NCBI GenBank assembly: GCA_003216295.1
Contig: QCJB01000003.1
Location: 62,001-126,000, forward strand
Direction: 5' to 3'
Origin: Prochlorococcus sp. AG-402-P16
GTDB lineage: Bacteria > Cyanobacteriota > Cyanobacteriia > PCC-6307 > Cyanobiaceae
DNA length: 64,000 bases
Shown here: one piece after another, positions 8,787 to 18,398 of the stretch
Layout of the letters: the number at the start of each line of letters is the position of its first letter
Position numbering within the stretch: position 1 is the first letter of the stretch
Made by a program: the position numbers and the translations under genes
The notes under the pieces: generated by a model
What the model was told of the DNA's origin: nothing
Database searches by the model: none
Seen by the model: only the letters and a program-made list of their open reading frames with translations

Positions 8787-9818
8787 ATGGAACCTGAAGA
8801 AAATCTATCTCTAAAAAAACAAAATTCTGAAAAGAGTATTGCTGATGAGCATTCGGCCTCAAATAAAACTGTATCCAAATCTCCACCCAAAGAACAAAAA
8901 ACTACATCTCCAAATATCAATATTCCAGAACAGAAGCCAAATAACTCCAATTCTCAAACACAGCCGCTCATTAACCTTGCTCTTAAAGACCTTCAACTTT
9001 CTCGTGCAAAATTAGAAAAAGAATTAGAAGAACTTTCCAAGAAGAAAGAACAAATTGAAACTGAACTTAAGAGCTCTTTTACAGGACAATCAGATGCAAT
9101 TGCTAGAAAAGTGAAAGGATTTCAGGAATATTTAACAGGCGCTTTGCAAGACTTAGCTCAATCAGCCGAGCAATTAGAACTTATTGTTCCCCCAGTAATA
9201 GTCAAGCCCTCCCCTCTTGACGAAAATAAAACAATAGAGAAAGCCAAAGAGCAAGAAATTATCCAAGCTATCTCGGAAACTTTTAAACCTGATGAGAGTT
9301 TAATAAAGAATTGTTTGAGTCAATTCTTAGAACAACCTGATTTTTATGCTGAGCCCTGGAAACTCAGAAGAAGTCTTGAACCTAATGATATTGAAATGCT
9401 TGATGATTGGTTTTTTAATATGGGAGGAAGAGGCGCTCAAGCAAGTAGAGGTAACAGATCAAAGAATGCTTTGGTTACAGCAGGAATAATTGCAATACTT
9501 GGAGAGCTATATGGCGAACAATTTCAAACTTTGATTTTAGCAAGTCAACCAGAGCGACTGGGAGAGTGGAGAAGAGGCCTTCAAGATGCATTAGGACTTA
9601 ACAGAGAAGATTTCGGACCAAATAGCGGGATAGTGCTTTTCGAGAGGGCTGATGGATTAATTGAAAGAGCTGATCGACTAGAAGAAAGAGGAGAGTTACC
9701 TTTAATAATCATTGACGCAGCCGAGATTAATGTGGATATTCCAATTCTTCAGTTTCCAATATGGCTAGCTTTTGCAGGAAGTCCAAATGAGATTTTTGAA
9801 GAGGATGAATTAATATAA
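8787..9818 (+). CDS. DUF3086 family protein with coiled coil
   Basis: 343 residues. The first 70 are low-complexity Ser/Pro/Lys/Asn. A Glu/Lys coiled coil spans about 75-105 (LSRAKLEKELEELSKKKEQIETEL). A globular domain from about 170 contains PDFYAEPWKLRRSLEP, MGGRGAQASRGNRSKN and ERADGLIERADRLEER, which I associate with the cyanobacterial DUF3086 family. No signal peptide is present. The role is unknown. The permanent neighbourhood with DUF3119 and the permease suggests membrane or thylakoid organisation, but this is inference. Confidence 0.8.
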   Translation: MEPEENLSLKKQNSEKSIADEHSASNKTVSKSPPKEQKTTSPNINIPEQKPNNSNSQTQPLINLALKDLQLSRAKLEKELEELSKKKEQIETELKSSFTGQSDAIARKVKGFQEYLTGALQDLAQSAEQLELIVPPVIVKPSPLDENKTIEKAKEQEIIQAISETFKPDESLIKNCLSQFLEQPDFYAEPWKLRRSLEPNDIEMLDDWFFNMGGRGAQASRGNRSKNALVTAGIIAILGELYGEQFQTLILASQPERLGEWRRGLQDALGLNREDFGPNSGIVLFERADGLIERADRLEERGELPLIIIDAAEINVDIPILQFPIWLAFAGSPNEIFEEDELI

Positions 9819-9838
9819 AAATCGCTATTTAATTTATT

Positions 9839-10435
9839 TTGCATCTATTAATTCTATTTTTAGGCTATTTATTTGGATCTTTTCCGAGTGGTTATTTAGC
9901 AGGGAAAATAGTCAGAGGAGTTGATATCCGATCATTAGGTTCCGGTTCTACTGGAGCAACGAATGTATTAAGACATATTGGTAAACGTGCAGCAATTTTC
10001 GTATTTCTAATAGACGTTCTTAAAGGAATTTTATCTATTTTATTAGCAAAGTATTTATTGTTAAATGATTCATGGCAATTAGCGGTTGGCATATCAACTT
10101 TAATAGGTCATATTTGGCCTGTTTGGCTAAATTGGAAAGGTGGTAAAGCTGTAGCTACAGGTCTAGGAATATTCCTTGGCCTTTCATGGCAAGTCGGCTT
10201 GGCAACTTTAGGCGTCTTCCTTTTGATAATATTTTTATTTAAAATAGTGTCATTAGCTAGTATTAGTGCATCATTATCACTCCCTTTGATTATGTTATTA
10301 AGCTTTAAAGATTCCAATTTTTCATATCCATATTTTTTAATTTCGTTATTAGCTATGTCCTTAGTTATTTGGAGACATAGAGAAAATATAATGAGAATAA
10401 TCAATGGTAAGGAGCCAAAGATTGGAGAATCCTAA
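9839..10435 (+). CDS. plsY: Glycerol-3-phosphate acyltransferase PlsY
   Basis: 198 residues, a normal length. PlsY transfers acyl groups from acyl-phosphate to glycerol 3-phosphate, the first step of phospholipid synthesis, inside the inner membrane. The three conserved loops are present: GSFPSGYLAGK near the N terminus, GSGSTGATNVLR (about 36-47), and HIWPVWLNWKGGKAVATGLG (about 91-110). The start is TTG at 9839, since the family begins right before LGYLFGSFPSGY. It lies 20 bases after DUF3086 on the same strand and may extend that transcript. Confidence 0.95.
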   Translation: MHLLILFLGYLFGSFPSGYLAGKIVRGVDIRSLGSGSTGATNVLRHIGKRAAIFVFLIDVLKGILSILLAKYLLLNDSWQLAVGISTLIGHIWPVWLNWKGGKAVATGLGIFLGLSWQVGLATLGVFLLIIFLFKIVSLASISASLSLPLIMLLSFKDSNFSYPYFLISLLAMSLVIWRHRENIMRIINGKEPKIGES

Positions 10436-10440
10436 GCAAT

Positions 10441-11166
10441 TCAAACAAAAGCTTTATTGCAAAAACTTCTAAAGGTAGATCCTGGATCATTTGATTTTGT
10501 AATAGCTCTACCAATGACTAATTTTGATGCGCCCATCTCAAGAGCATCATAAACATCTGAAACCCTAGATTGATCATTATGATCAATCCCTAATGGTCTA
10601 ATACCTGGTGTAACCAACTCAAAGGTTTTCGGGTAAATTTCACGCAAAAGTTGAACTTCTCTGGGGCTACAAACACACCCTCCCAATCCAGCTTTTGAAG
10701 CAATCTCCGACAAATGCTTAACACGGTCATCAATTGATTGATTGATCAACAATTCATCTGCAAAGGTTTCTTTTGTCCAACTTGTTAAAACAGTTATGCC
10801 CAATAGCTTTGGGGGCGGTAAATTTACTTTGGCGGCACCTTCACTTGCTGATTCTTTAGCCATCTTTAAAGCCTGAATCCCTGCGCAAGAATGTAGAGAA
10901 ATTAATTCCGCGCCAGTTTGTGAAGCTTCGAAACATGCTCTAGCAACAGTTGTAGGAATATCATGGAATTTAAGATCTAAAAATATTCTTTTTCCTTTCT
11001 CTCTTAACATTTTTAAGATATCTGGTCCTTCACTAACAAATAATTCTAATCCTACTTTTACCCAAACCAACTCAGGTATTTCTTCAAGCAAATTAAATAC
11101 CTTATTCTTATCCATACCATCTAAGGCAACAATAATTTTTTCAGTGGGGTTAATGGTATTTTTCAT
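10441..11166 (-). CDS. pyrF: Orotidine 5'-phosphate decarboxylase
   Basis: 241 residues. Converts OMP to UMP, the last step of pyrimidine synthesis. The active-site LDLKFHDIPTTVARA motif (about residues 62-76), with the Asp-Lys-Asp catalytic network, is intact. VTPGIRP and LVIGRAITKSNDP near the C terminus form the phosphate site. It converges on plsY with five bases between stops and lies seven bases downstream of tyrS, which suggests co-transcription. Confidence 0.97.
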   Translation of the reverse strand: MKNTINPTEKIIVALDGMDKNKVFNLLEEIPELVWVKVGLELFVSEGPDILKMLREKGKRIFLDLKFHDIPTTVARACFEASQTGAELISLHSCAGIQALKMAKESASEGAAKVNLPPPKLLGITVLTSWTKETFADELLINQSIDDRVKHLSEIASKAGLGGCVCSPREVQLLREIYPKTFELVTPGIRPLGIDHNDQSRVSDVYDALEMGASKLVIGRAITKSNDPGSTFRSFCNKAFV

Positions 11167-11173
11167 AAAAAAA

Positions 11174-12421
11174 CTATTTTTTGATGCGAAGAAATTTTTT
11201 CTTTCCTACTTGTAATATTTTTCCAATAAGATCATCTGGACTATCAAATTGTATATTTGGATCTTCAATTTTTTCTCCATTTATTCGTACCCCGCCACCA
11301 AGAATTTGTCTTCTAGCTTCACTACTGCTTTGACACAATTCCATCTTACTAAAAAGATAAAATGCCTTAGCAGGAAAGTTGACTTTAGAAATAGAAGCCT
11401 CAGGTATTTCCTCAAGCGAGTCTTTAATTCCTAAAACTAATTGTTCTGAATTAAATTTTGCTTTTTTTGCCGCTTCAATTCCTTTAAAGTTCGAGGTAAT
11501 CTTTAAAGCCATAAATTTCTGAATTTCTCTAGGGTCTGAACTTAATTCCTCTAGATTCTCATCAGTTAATAGAGTTAGATAGTTAATAACTAGATCATCT
11601 GGAACCTTTTCTAATTTTGAGTACATAGACAAAGAATCTTCACTTATTCCTACGGTATTGTTCAAGCTTTTACTCATTTTTTGAGTTCCATCTAAGCCAA
11701 CTAATATTGGTAATAACATGCCGAATTGAGGCTTCTGACCAAAGAATCTCTGCAAGTCTCTACCCATTGCAACATTAAACTTTTGATCTGTGCCACCTAA
11801 TTCCAAGTCAGATTTTATTTCAACTGAATCATATCCTTGAAGAAGAGGATAAAGAAATTCATGAATAGATATAGGAGTGCCAGCTTTATATCTATTCCCA
11901 AAATCTTCTTTTGCTAGCATTTGTCCAACAGTTGAATTAGATAAAAGTTCAATAACATTAGATAGATTAAGTTTTTCAAGCCACTCACTATTCCTCCTTA
12001 TTTCTAAGCGGCCAGGGGTAGCAAAGTCTAATAATGAATCTTCTGGTGATTTCCCTAAGCCTAATTGTTCTAGATAATTCAAAGCATTTGATTCAACCTC
12101 ATTTTTGGTAAGTTGAATTCTTGTTTTACTTTTACCAGTTGGATCTCCAATCCTTGCTGTAAAATCTCCTATTATTAACACTGCTGTATGACCAGCATCT
12201 TGAAATGCTCTTAATTTTCTAAAAAGAATACTATGCCCAATATGAATATCAGTACCTGTTGGGTCGATTCCAAGCTTTACACGCAAGGGGGTTTTTTCTG
12301 TGTAAGAAAGTTGTAATCTTTTTAAGAAACTTTGGCTTGGGTCTTCAGAAACATTATATGGAAATAGATCATCTAACCCTCTTGAGATCCAATTAGGTAA
12401 TTCCTTAAATTTATCTGACAT
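11174..12421 (-). CDS. tyrS: Tyrosyl-tRNA synthetase
   Basis: 415 residues. Charges tRNA-Tyr. The class I motifs are HIGH, here as [11 protein letters not shown] (about residues 56-66), and KMSKS, here as QKMSKSLNN (about 249-257). The C-terminal S4 RNA-binding domain contains [25 protein letters not shown] rather than KFGKT version places it in the TyrZ-like group. It is followed by pyrF after seven bases and preceded by the DUF1825 gene 26 bases upstream on the same strand. Confidence 0.97.
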   Translation of the reverse strand: MSDKFKELPNWISRGLDDLFPYNVSEDPSQSFLKRLQLSYTEKTPLRVKLGIDPTGTDIHIGHSILFRKLRAFQDAGHTAVLIIGDFTARIGDPTGKSKTRIQLTKNEVESNALNYLEQLGLGKSPEDSLLDFATPGRLEIRRNSEWLEKLNLSNVIELLSNSTVGQMLAKEDFGNRYKAGTPISIHEFLYPLLQGYDSVEIKSDLELGGTDQKFNVAMGRDLQRFFGQKPQFGMLLPILVGLDGTQKMSKSLNNTVGISEDSLSMYSKLEKVPDDLVINYLTLLTDENLEELSSDPREIQKFMALKITSNFKGIEAAKKAKFNSEQLVLGIKDSLEEIPEASISKVNFPAKAFYLFSKMELCQSSSEARRQILGGGVRINGEKIEDPNIQFDSPDDLIGKILQVGKKKFLRIKK

Positions 12422-12447
12422 GATTTAAATTCTGAGGGGGGATGTGT

Positions 12448-12765
12448 TCACTTATCTAACTCTGATTTCATTCTTTCCAAAGTCTTATTCATTTGTTCAA
12501 ACATTTGATCAGGAGTAATTCCAAATTGACCTAATTGAGTCTTTAATTGTTCTACTGTCATTTTTGCTTGAAAATCCTCTGAAAGTTCAAATCGTTTCAT
12601 AAAAACTTTATACCTCTCCATCAGACTCTCCATTGAATCAATAAACATTACTTTTCCTTCTCTATCAAATTTCCCATAGTCTGAACCTAATTTCATCAGA
12701 TTTTGATAGTCAGTGAAAAGTTTTTTTGCCTCTTCCTGAACTATTTCAGATTCAAAAAAACTCAT
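12448..12765 (-). CDS. DUF1825 family protein
   Basis: 105 residues, all helical and charged. It contains VQEEAKKLFTDYQNLMKLG, YGKFDREGK and a C-terminal QMFEQMNKTLERMKSEL, the pattern of the cyanobacterial DUF1825 family. No membrane segment is present. It stands first in a likely DUF1825-tyrS-pyrF transcript. The molecular role is not known. Confidence 0.8.
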   Translation of the reverse strand: MSFFESEIVQEEAKKLFTDYQNLMKLGSDYGKFDREGKVMFIDSMESLMERYKVFMKRFELSEDFQAKMTVEQLKTQLGQFGITPDQMFEQMNKTLERMKSELDK

Positions 12766-13090
12766 TTCAAAAATCCAATTGGTTGCTGAAGCTTGATTTT
12801 GATTTTAACTAGCAAAAGCGAAAAGGAATCACTTGTTAAAGCTTTACATAACATTATTGCTCAAAAACATCTGTTTAGAAAGTGGAAAAAACCACACCGC
12901 TAAAAAAAATAAAATTAATGCTGAAATAAAAAGAATACATCTAGCCAAATAAAGAAAAGATTCTGTTTATTAAATCTAATTAGATCAGAATTAAATTCTA
13001 TACAAATAAAACAATTTATAAGTATGATAATATTAAATTATATTATCATACAAGCAGTAAACCTTGATTTAATTTTTAACCTTAAAAAAA
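12766..13090. other. Divergent promoter region, no gene seen
   Basis: 325 AT-rich bases between the minus-strand DUF1825 gene and the plus-strand GIY-YIG gene. A tract around 13020-13050 has repeated TATTATA-like elements suitable as a -10 region for the plus-strand gene. No open frame or stable hairpin was noticed. Confidence 0.4.
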
Positions 13091-13690
13091 ATGGTAAAAT
13101 ACGAACGCCAACATGATTTATTTAGTAATAATGATATAGACTATTCTATAGATGTAACTTCAGAAGATAGATATTTAGATAAAAAAATCATCGAAGAATG
13201 GCAGAGAAAAATAATTACTCATCAATCAAAAATATTCATGAAAGACTATCAAGAATTAAATCAATTCTCGTTATTTGAATCTCATTCAGAAAAATCAAGA
13301 GAACAATTTAATCCCCTAGAATTGACACCTCTTCCTTTAAGTTTCTGGAGGTGGCCAAAACCTACCCATAGAGGTCCAGCTCTTTATTTCGTGATAGATA
13401 AAACAATAAATTCAGAAGAAAATATTATCTTATATATTGGGGAAACGTTTTCCGCTGGTAAGAGATGGAAAGGTAATCATGACTGTAAAAGCTATCTTGC
13501 GAACTATAACGAGAGACTGCAAAAGGCGGGCTTGACAACCAAATTAAGCATTCGTTTTTGGCTTGACGTACCAATGGAAACAAAAAAGAGAAGAAAATTA
13601 GAACAAAAACAAATACAAACATGGCTTCCACCTTTCAATAAAGAGACTCGAGAGATATGGTCCACACCATTTACATCTCAAATCAATTAA
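13091..13690 (+). CDS. Orphan GIY-YIG nuclease-like protein
   Basis: 199 residues. A polar 90-residue N-terminal part precedes a GIY-YIG core. In the core, ALYF (97-100) stands for GIY, ILYIGET (113-119) for YIG, KRWKGNH (124-130) supplies the conserved Arg, Glu171 sits in KLEQKQI as the metal ligand, and PPFN (180-183) is the family's usual terminal Asn motif. GIY-YIG domains cut DNA in repair, restriction and homing. The N-terminal part matches no domain I recognise. It precedes pepA by 37 bases on the same strand. Activity is uncertain because the first motif is ALYF and not GIY. Confidence 0.7.
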   Translation: MVKYERQHDLFSNNDIDYSIDVTSEDRYLDKKIIEEWQRKIITHQSKIFMKDYQELNQFSLFESHSEKSREQFNPLELTPLPLSFWRWPKPTHRGPALYFVIDKTINSEENIILYIGETFSAGKRWKGNHDCKSYLANYNERLQKAGLTTKLSIRFWLDVPMETKKRRKLEQKQIQTWLPPFNKETREIWSTPFTSQIN

Positions 13691-13727
13691 CAAAAATTGT
13701 TATCATCAAAAGAAGTAAACAAATAAA

Positions 13728-15212
13728 ATGAAAATTTCAACAGTCACCAAAACAATTAATGAATGGTCAGGTTCAGTTCTTGTTGCTGGGGTATTAGAGG
13801 GAAAGACAGAGAGCCAAATAAATTTATTTAAATCAATAGTAAATGAAACTTATCTGAGTCAAAGATTCAGCAATTCAAAATTCCAAGGCAAAAAAAATCA
13901 AAACCTTTCAATTGAATTAATAGATGGAAGCATAAAAAAAATAGTTTTTGTTGGATTAGGTCCTGCTGAAAGTCTTTTGATTGATGATCTCCGAATAGCC
14001 TCTTCAATTGGAACTAGGCAAATTTCTGATAGCGAAGGCAAAGTAGGAATTCTTTTCCCTTGGGATGCTTTTGATCCAACTTCTGCTGCTCTCGCAGTTG
14101 GGGAAGCAGTAAGACTGACTTCTTATAAAGATCTGAGATTTAAATCAGATCCACAGGAATTCAGAAAAATAACGGAAGTCGAATTAATTGGCTTAGATAA
14201 AAGAGCCAATTCTATAATTTCTGAAATAAATCCAATCTGTGAAGGAGTTGAATTTGCGAGAGCACTAGTCTCTGCTCCGCCAAATTTTCTTACGCCATCT
14301 CAGTTAGCTAAAGAATCTAAGAAATTAGCTGAAGATTATGGTTTAAATTTAAAAATACTAAATAAAAAAGACTGTGAAGAAATTGGAATGGGAGCTTATT
14401 TGTCAGTCGCAAAAGGTTCGGATTTAGATCCTAAATTTATTCACTTAACCTATTCTCCAGAAAATGTTAAAAATAAAGTTGTTTTAGTAGGAAAAGGGTT
14501 AACTTTCGATTCTGGAGGATACAACTTAAAAGTTGGTGCTTCTCAAATAGAAAAAATGAAATATGACATGGGTGGAAGTGCTTCTGTTCTTGGAGCGGCA
14601 AAAGCAATTGGAAAACTAAAACCCAGCAATACAGAGATTCATTTTATAGTTGCTGCTTGTGAAAATATGATTAATGGATCAGCTTTGCACCCTGGAGATG
14701 TTGTAAAGGCATCAAATGGAAAAACCATTGAAGTAAACAACACCGATGCAGAAGGTCGATTAACTCTTGCGGATGCATTGGTTTATGCATGCAAGCTTAA
14801 ACCTAACGCAATAGTTGATTTAGCAACCCTTACAGGAGCTTGCGTCATAGCATTAGGTGATGAAATAGCTGGATTATGGACTGACAATGATCAACTGTCT
14901 GAACAATTAATTAGAGCTGCTGATATAGCAGGAGAAGGTTTATGGAGAATGCCTATGAAAGATTCATATAAATCAGGTCTTAAATCATCCATTGCTGATT
15001 TACAGAATACAGGCCCTAGACCAGGAGGTTCTATTACTGCAGCCTTATTTCTAAAAGAATTTGTGACTTCAAATATTCCTTGGGCTCATATCGATATAGC
15101 AGGAACATGTTGGACTGAAAAAGATAGAGACTTAACTCCAAAAGGTGCAACTGGATATGGTGTAAGAACATTAGTGAATTGGATAAAAGAATTAAATTTA
15201 AAATCCATTTAA
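13728..15212 (+). CDS. pepA: Leucyl aminopeptidase (M17)
   Basis: 494 residues. Hexameric dizinc or dimanganese exopeptidase that removes N-terminal residues during protein turnover. The M17 metal and catalytic motifs are present: GKGLTFDSGGYNLK (about residues 255-268) and the signature NTDAEGRLTLADAL (about 337-350). The N-terminal 170 residues form the usual macro-like domain. The gene ends 73 bases from the convergent msrA stop; that gap is AT-rich and shows no strong terminator. Confidence 0.96.
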   Translation: MKISTVTKTINEWSGSVLVAGVLEGKTESQINLFKSIVNETYLSQRFSNSKFQGKKNQNLSIELIDGSIKKIVFVGLGPAESLLIDDLRIASSIGTRQISDSEGKVGILFPWDAFDPTSAALAVGEAVRLTSYKDLRFKSDPQEFRKITEVELIGLDKRANSIISEINPICEGVEFARALVSAPPNFLTPSQLAKESKKLAEDYGLNLKILNKKDCEEIGMGAYLSVAKGSDLDPKFIHLTYSPENVKNKVVLVGKGLTFDSGGYNLKVGASQIEKMKYDMGGSASVLGAAKAIGKLKPSNTEIHFIVAACENMINGSALHPGDVVKASNGKTIEVNNTDAEGRLTLADALVYACKLKPNAIVDLATLTGACVIALGDEIAGLWTDNDQLSEQLIRAADIAGEGLWRMPMKDSYKSGLKSSIADLQNTGPRPGGSITAALFLKEFVTSNIPWAHIDIAGTCWTEKDRDLTPKGATGYGVRTLVNWIKELNLKSI

Positions 15213-15285
15213 TTTTCCACTAATAGAAATAAATAGATATTATTTTCTCTAAATTTTAAATAATAAAAATAAATATTTAATATAT

Positions 15286-15888
15286 TTAAGTTTTATAATC
15301 TTTCCATACATTTTTTAATCTACTATCTCTTCCACAACTAGTTCTATAAAAATTATACTTAAGTGGATTTTTTATAGCAAAGTCTTGATGATATTTCTCT
15401 GCAATCCAAAAAGTCTTTGAGCCCAATATCGCAACCTTTAATTGACCTACGGGAACATTTAATGAAGAAGCAATATTCTCTTTACTTTCCTCAGCTTCAT
15501 TCTTTTGTTCTTCATTAATTGTGAATATAACAGGTTTGTATGAATTACCCCTATCACAAAATTGTCCTTCATCATCATACGGATCTATATTAATCCAAAA
15601 ATTTTCAAGTAATTCTTTGTAGCTAATCACATCTGAATTAAAAACAACTTTCACAACTTCCTGATGACCATCATGACTCTGATATGAAGGGTCAACAAGA
15701 TCACCTCCAGAATATCCGCTCTCTGCAGAGACAACCCCATCAAGTTTTTCAAGATCATGCTCAAGACACCAAAAACATCCTCCCGCCAAAATCGCCTCTT
15801 GAGATTCGGCAAATACTTTTATGGGAGAAAAAAATAATAATTGGAGGAAGAGACAAGTAACTATTAATCTTCTAAAAAATTCAATCAT
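15286..15888 (-). CDS. msrA: Peptide methionine-S-sulfoxide reductase MsrA, exported
   Basis: 200 residues. Reduces Met-S-sulfoxide in damaged proteins. The catalytic GGCFWC motif is at about residues 36-41, followed by GVVSAESGYSGG and DGHQEVV. Residues 1-27 (RRLIVTCLFLQLLFFSPIKVFA) form a signal peptide, so the enzyme probably acts in periplasm or lumen. A C-terminal Cys in YRTSCGRD is the likely resolving residue. Its start codon overlaps the lpxB stop by one base (TAATG type), so it is translated from the outer-membrane operon, which fits a periplasmic repair role. Confidence 0.95.
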   Translation of the reverse strand: MIEFFRRLIVTCLFLQLLFFSPIKVFAESQEAILAGGCFWCLEHDLEKLDGVVSAESGYSGGDLVDPSYQSHDGHQEVVKVVFNSDVISYKELLENFWINIDPYDDEGQFCDRGNSYKPVIFTINEEQKNEAEESKENIASSLNVPVGQLKVAILGSKTFWIAEKYHQDFAIKNPLKYNFYRTSCGRDSRLKNVWKDYKT

Positions 15889-17069
15889 TAGGAATCATTG
15901 CTTAATAAATCCAGAATATCTCTTGAAGCTCTATCTGTAACTCCAGGTTCTCCTAATTTATCCTTCAGTCTTTTATAACCATTAATTATGATTTGCCTTA
16001 TAGAAAAATCATCTATTATTTTCAAAGCAGCATGATAAATTCTATCAGCATCAAAGTCATCTTGTATAAACTCTGGTATTAACATTTCATTTAAAAGAAG
16101 ATTAACTGGAGATATATATTTAACATTAAAGCGTAATAAATATTTTGCGAAAAAAGCAGTGACCCCACTTACCTTATATCCTACGATTTGCGGAACTGAG
16201 TTTAAGGCCAGTTCCATATTAATCGTACCTGACTTACATAAAGCCAGATCAGCAGCAGAAAACAAAAAAGGCTTCATTTTATCAACTTTACTTGATGAGA
16301 TAACTTTTCCAAGAACACCATATTCTTTTAAGTAATCATTCAAAATTTTATCAAACTCTGGTAATCCAGAAGGTATATAAACAACTAATGATGGATCTTT
16401 TCTTTGAAGTAGAATCGCTGCTTCCATCAATGTTGGTAAAATATATTTAAGCTCTTGTTTCCTAGAGGCCGGTATTATTAACAAAAGCTTTTTATCAGAA
16501 GTTAATCCTATTTTTTTTAATGATTCTTCTTTACTCGGAATATTTTTATAAAAGTCCAGCATTGGATGTCCCACAAATTTTACATTTCCTCCCTTTCTTG
16601 AATAAAAATCAGCCTCTTGTTTAAAAATAGCAAGAATTTTATCTGTAAAACCAATTAAATCAGTTGTACCTGAATCTCCCAACCTCCATGCCCATTCTTG
16701 AGGAGCTATATAATAAATTATTGGGATATTAGGAAATTTTTTTTTTACTTTCAAACCAAGCCTTATATTCGGCCCCATATAGTCAATTAGTACTACACCA
16801 TCAGGAGGGGAATCCATCAAGTAATTATCAATTTTAGATTGTGCATTTAAAGTTGGGAAAACATATGGGATCGCTTCTAAAAAACCTATTGCTCCTATAG
16901 ACGAAGTATTAGATATTAATTCTGCTCCAGCAGCCTTCATTCTTTCACCACCTAAAGCAACTATTTCTAATTTAATATTTCTTTTTTCTGCATTATCTTT
17001 TAAAGATCTTATTAAGAAACTACCCTGCAAATCTCCAGACACCTCACCAGTACTGATTAATAATTTCAT
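15888..17069 (-). CDS. lpxB: Lipid-A-disaccharide synthase
   Basis: 393 residues. Joins UDP-diacylglucosamine and lipid X to make the lipid A disaccharide at the inner membrane. The N-terminal STGEVSGDLQGS and GGERMKAAGAEL stretches are LpxB hallmarks, as are YIAPQEWAWR (about 121-130), FVGHPMLDFY and CKSGTINMELAL (about 278-289) of the GT-B fold. One-base overlaps at both ends tie it to lpxA upstream and msrA downstream. Confidence 0.97.
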   Translation of the reverse strand: MKLLISTGEVSGDLQGSFLIRSLKDNAEKRNIKLEIVALGGERMKAAGAELISNTSSIGAIGFLEAIPYVFPTLNAQSKIDNYLMDSPPDGVVLIDYMGPNIRLGLKVKKKFPNIPIIYYIAPQEWAWRLGDSGTTDLIGFTDKILAIFKQEADFYSRKGGNVKFVGHPMLDFYKNIPSKEESLKKIGLTSDKKLLLIIPASRKQELKYILPTLMEAAILLQRKDPSLVVYIPSGLPEFDKILNDYLKEYGVLGKVISSSKVDKMKPFLFSAADLALCKSGTINMELALNSVPQIVGYKVSGVTAFFAKYLLRFNVKYISPVNLLLNEMLIPEFIQDDFDADRIYHAALKIIDDFSIRQIIINGYKRLKDKLGEPGVTDRASRDILDLLSNDS

Positions 17070-17926
17070 TATTTATTATTAGATATTAATGAAGGCATTG
17101 GACCTCTTCTTCCTTTGCTGATTGAGAGTTCTATGAATTCACATAATTTTTTAGAGGATTTTAGTAAATTTTCTTTTTTAGCTATTTTTAAAGCATGTGA
17201 AATTACATATCCAGATTTAAATAATAAATTCCAAATTCTTTTCAATTGAAGATATTCATCTTTATTTTCTTTATCTAAATTATTTCTTTTAATTCCAACT
17301 TTATTTAACCCCCTCATTCTCCCTGGATGCCCCTCAACCAAGCAATAAGGAGGCACATCCCTATCTACTCTTGTCATGCCTCCTACCATTGCCAAATGGC
17401 CAATATGAACGAATTGATGTATCCCAAGGCAACCGCCTATTACAGCTCTATCTTCAACCACAACGTGACCAGCAACTTGCACACTGTTAGAGATCACTAT
17501 GTTATTTCCAACTTCACAATTATGTCCTAAATGTGAGTAGGCCATTAATAAATTTTGATCTCCAACTATGGTCTTCTCTCCTTCAAAAGTCGCCCTGTTG
17601 ATAGTTACACACTCCCTGAAAGTATTATTATTGCCTATCAATACTTCAGTAGGATCTCCTTTATACTTCAAGTCCTGAGGTTCTAAGCCAATACAAGCTC
17701 CAGGAAAAATCTTATTATTTGAACCAATTTTAACTCTCCCATCAATAATTACATTTGGTCCTATCCAAGTATTTGAGCCAACAATCACATCTGGTCCTAT
17801 TACCGCCCCAGATCCAACAACTACTCCTTTGCCTAATACTGCCTTAGGCGAAACATTTGCAAAATCGTGAATATTAATCTTATTTTCTCTAATTGAATTC
17901 TGAGAAGCTTCAAGTTCATCCATCAC
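17069..17926 (-). CDS. lpxA: UDP-N-acetylglucosamine acyltransferase
   Basis: 285 residues. Adds the first 3-hydroxyacyl chain to UDP-GlcNAc. Hexapeptide repeats ([LIV]GxxxxI) fill residues 14-190, forming the left-handed beta helix. The catalytic His lies in MAYSHLGHNCEVGN, and ECVTINRATFEGEKT and HQFVHIGHLAMVGG are diagnostic LpxA stretches. The helical C-terminal tail is slightly longer than in E. coli. Start ATG is at 17926, one base from the fabZ stop. Confidence 0.97.
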   Translation of the reverse strand: MMDELEASQNSIRENKINIHDFANVSPKAVLGKGVVVGSGAVIGPDVIVGSNTWIGPNVIIDGRVKIGSNNKIFPGACIGLEPQDLKYKGDPTEVLIGNNNTFRECVTINRATFEGEKTIVGDQNLLMAYSHLGHNCEVGNNIVISNSVQVAGHVVVEDRAVIGGCLGIHQFVHIGHLAMVGGMTRVDRDVPPYCLVEGHPGRMRGLNKVGIKRNNLDKENKDEYLQLKRIWNLLFKSGYVISHALKIAKKENLLKSSKKLCEFIELSISKGRRGPMPSLISNNK

Positions 17927-17927
17927 A

Positions 17928-18386
17928 TCAATCCACTAAAGAGAACATCAAATCCCCTGAGCAAACCAATTGATCATCAACTTTCGCCTCACCTCTAACC
18001 TTTCCAAATCTCTTACGTTTTATAGTAATCAATTCACAAGAAATCTTTAGTTGATCTCCAGGTACAACTGGTTGACGAAAACGAACTGAATCAATCCCAG
18101 CAAAAACAAAAAGTCCTTTTGGAATATCAGGCATTTGAGCAACAATCAAACCACCCACCTGCGCCATCGCTTCTACTATTAAAACACCTGGCATCAAAGG
18201 CTTTCCAGGGAAATGCCCTTGAAATTGAGGTTCATTTAGAGTCACATTCTTTATTGCAACGGCTTTCTTTCCTGGGTCATGTTCTATCACTCTGTCAACA
18301 AGTGCAAAGGGATATCGGTGAGGCAAAAGCCCCATTATTTGCTCGCTATTTAAGACGAGTGAGGGGGAAGAAGAAATAGCAATCAA
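17928..18386 (-). CDS. fabZ: (3R)-hydroxyacyl-ACP dehydratase
   Basis: 152 residues. Dehydrates 3-hydroxyacyl-ACP in fatty acid elongation and so competes with LpxA and LpxC for the same hydroxyacyl pool. [14 protein letters not shown] opens the hot-dog fold and the active site [21 protein letters not shown] spans the catalytic His and Glu (about residues 56-76). It lies between lpxC (12 bases upstream) and lpxA (one base downstream), the common bacterial order. Confidence 0.97.
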   Translation of the reverse strand: MIAISSSPSLVLNSEQIMGLLPHRYPFALVDRVIEHDPGKKAVAIKNVTLNEPQFQGHFPGKPLMPGVLIVEAMAQVGGLIVAQMPDIPKGLFVFAGIDSVRFRQPVVPGDQLKISCELITIKRKRFGKVRGEAKVDDQLVCSGDLMFSLVD

Positions 18387-18398
18387 AATAAGCTTTAG

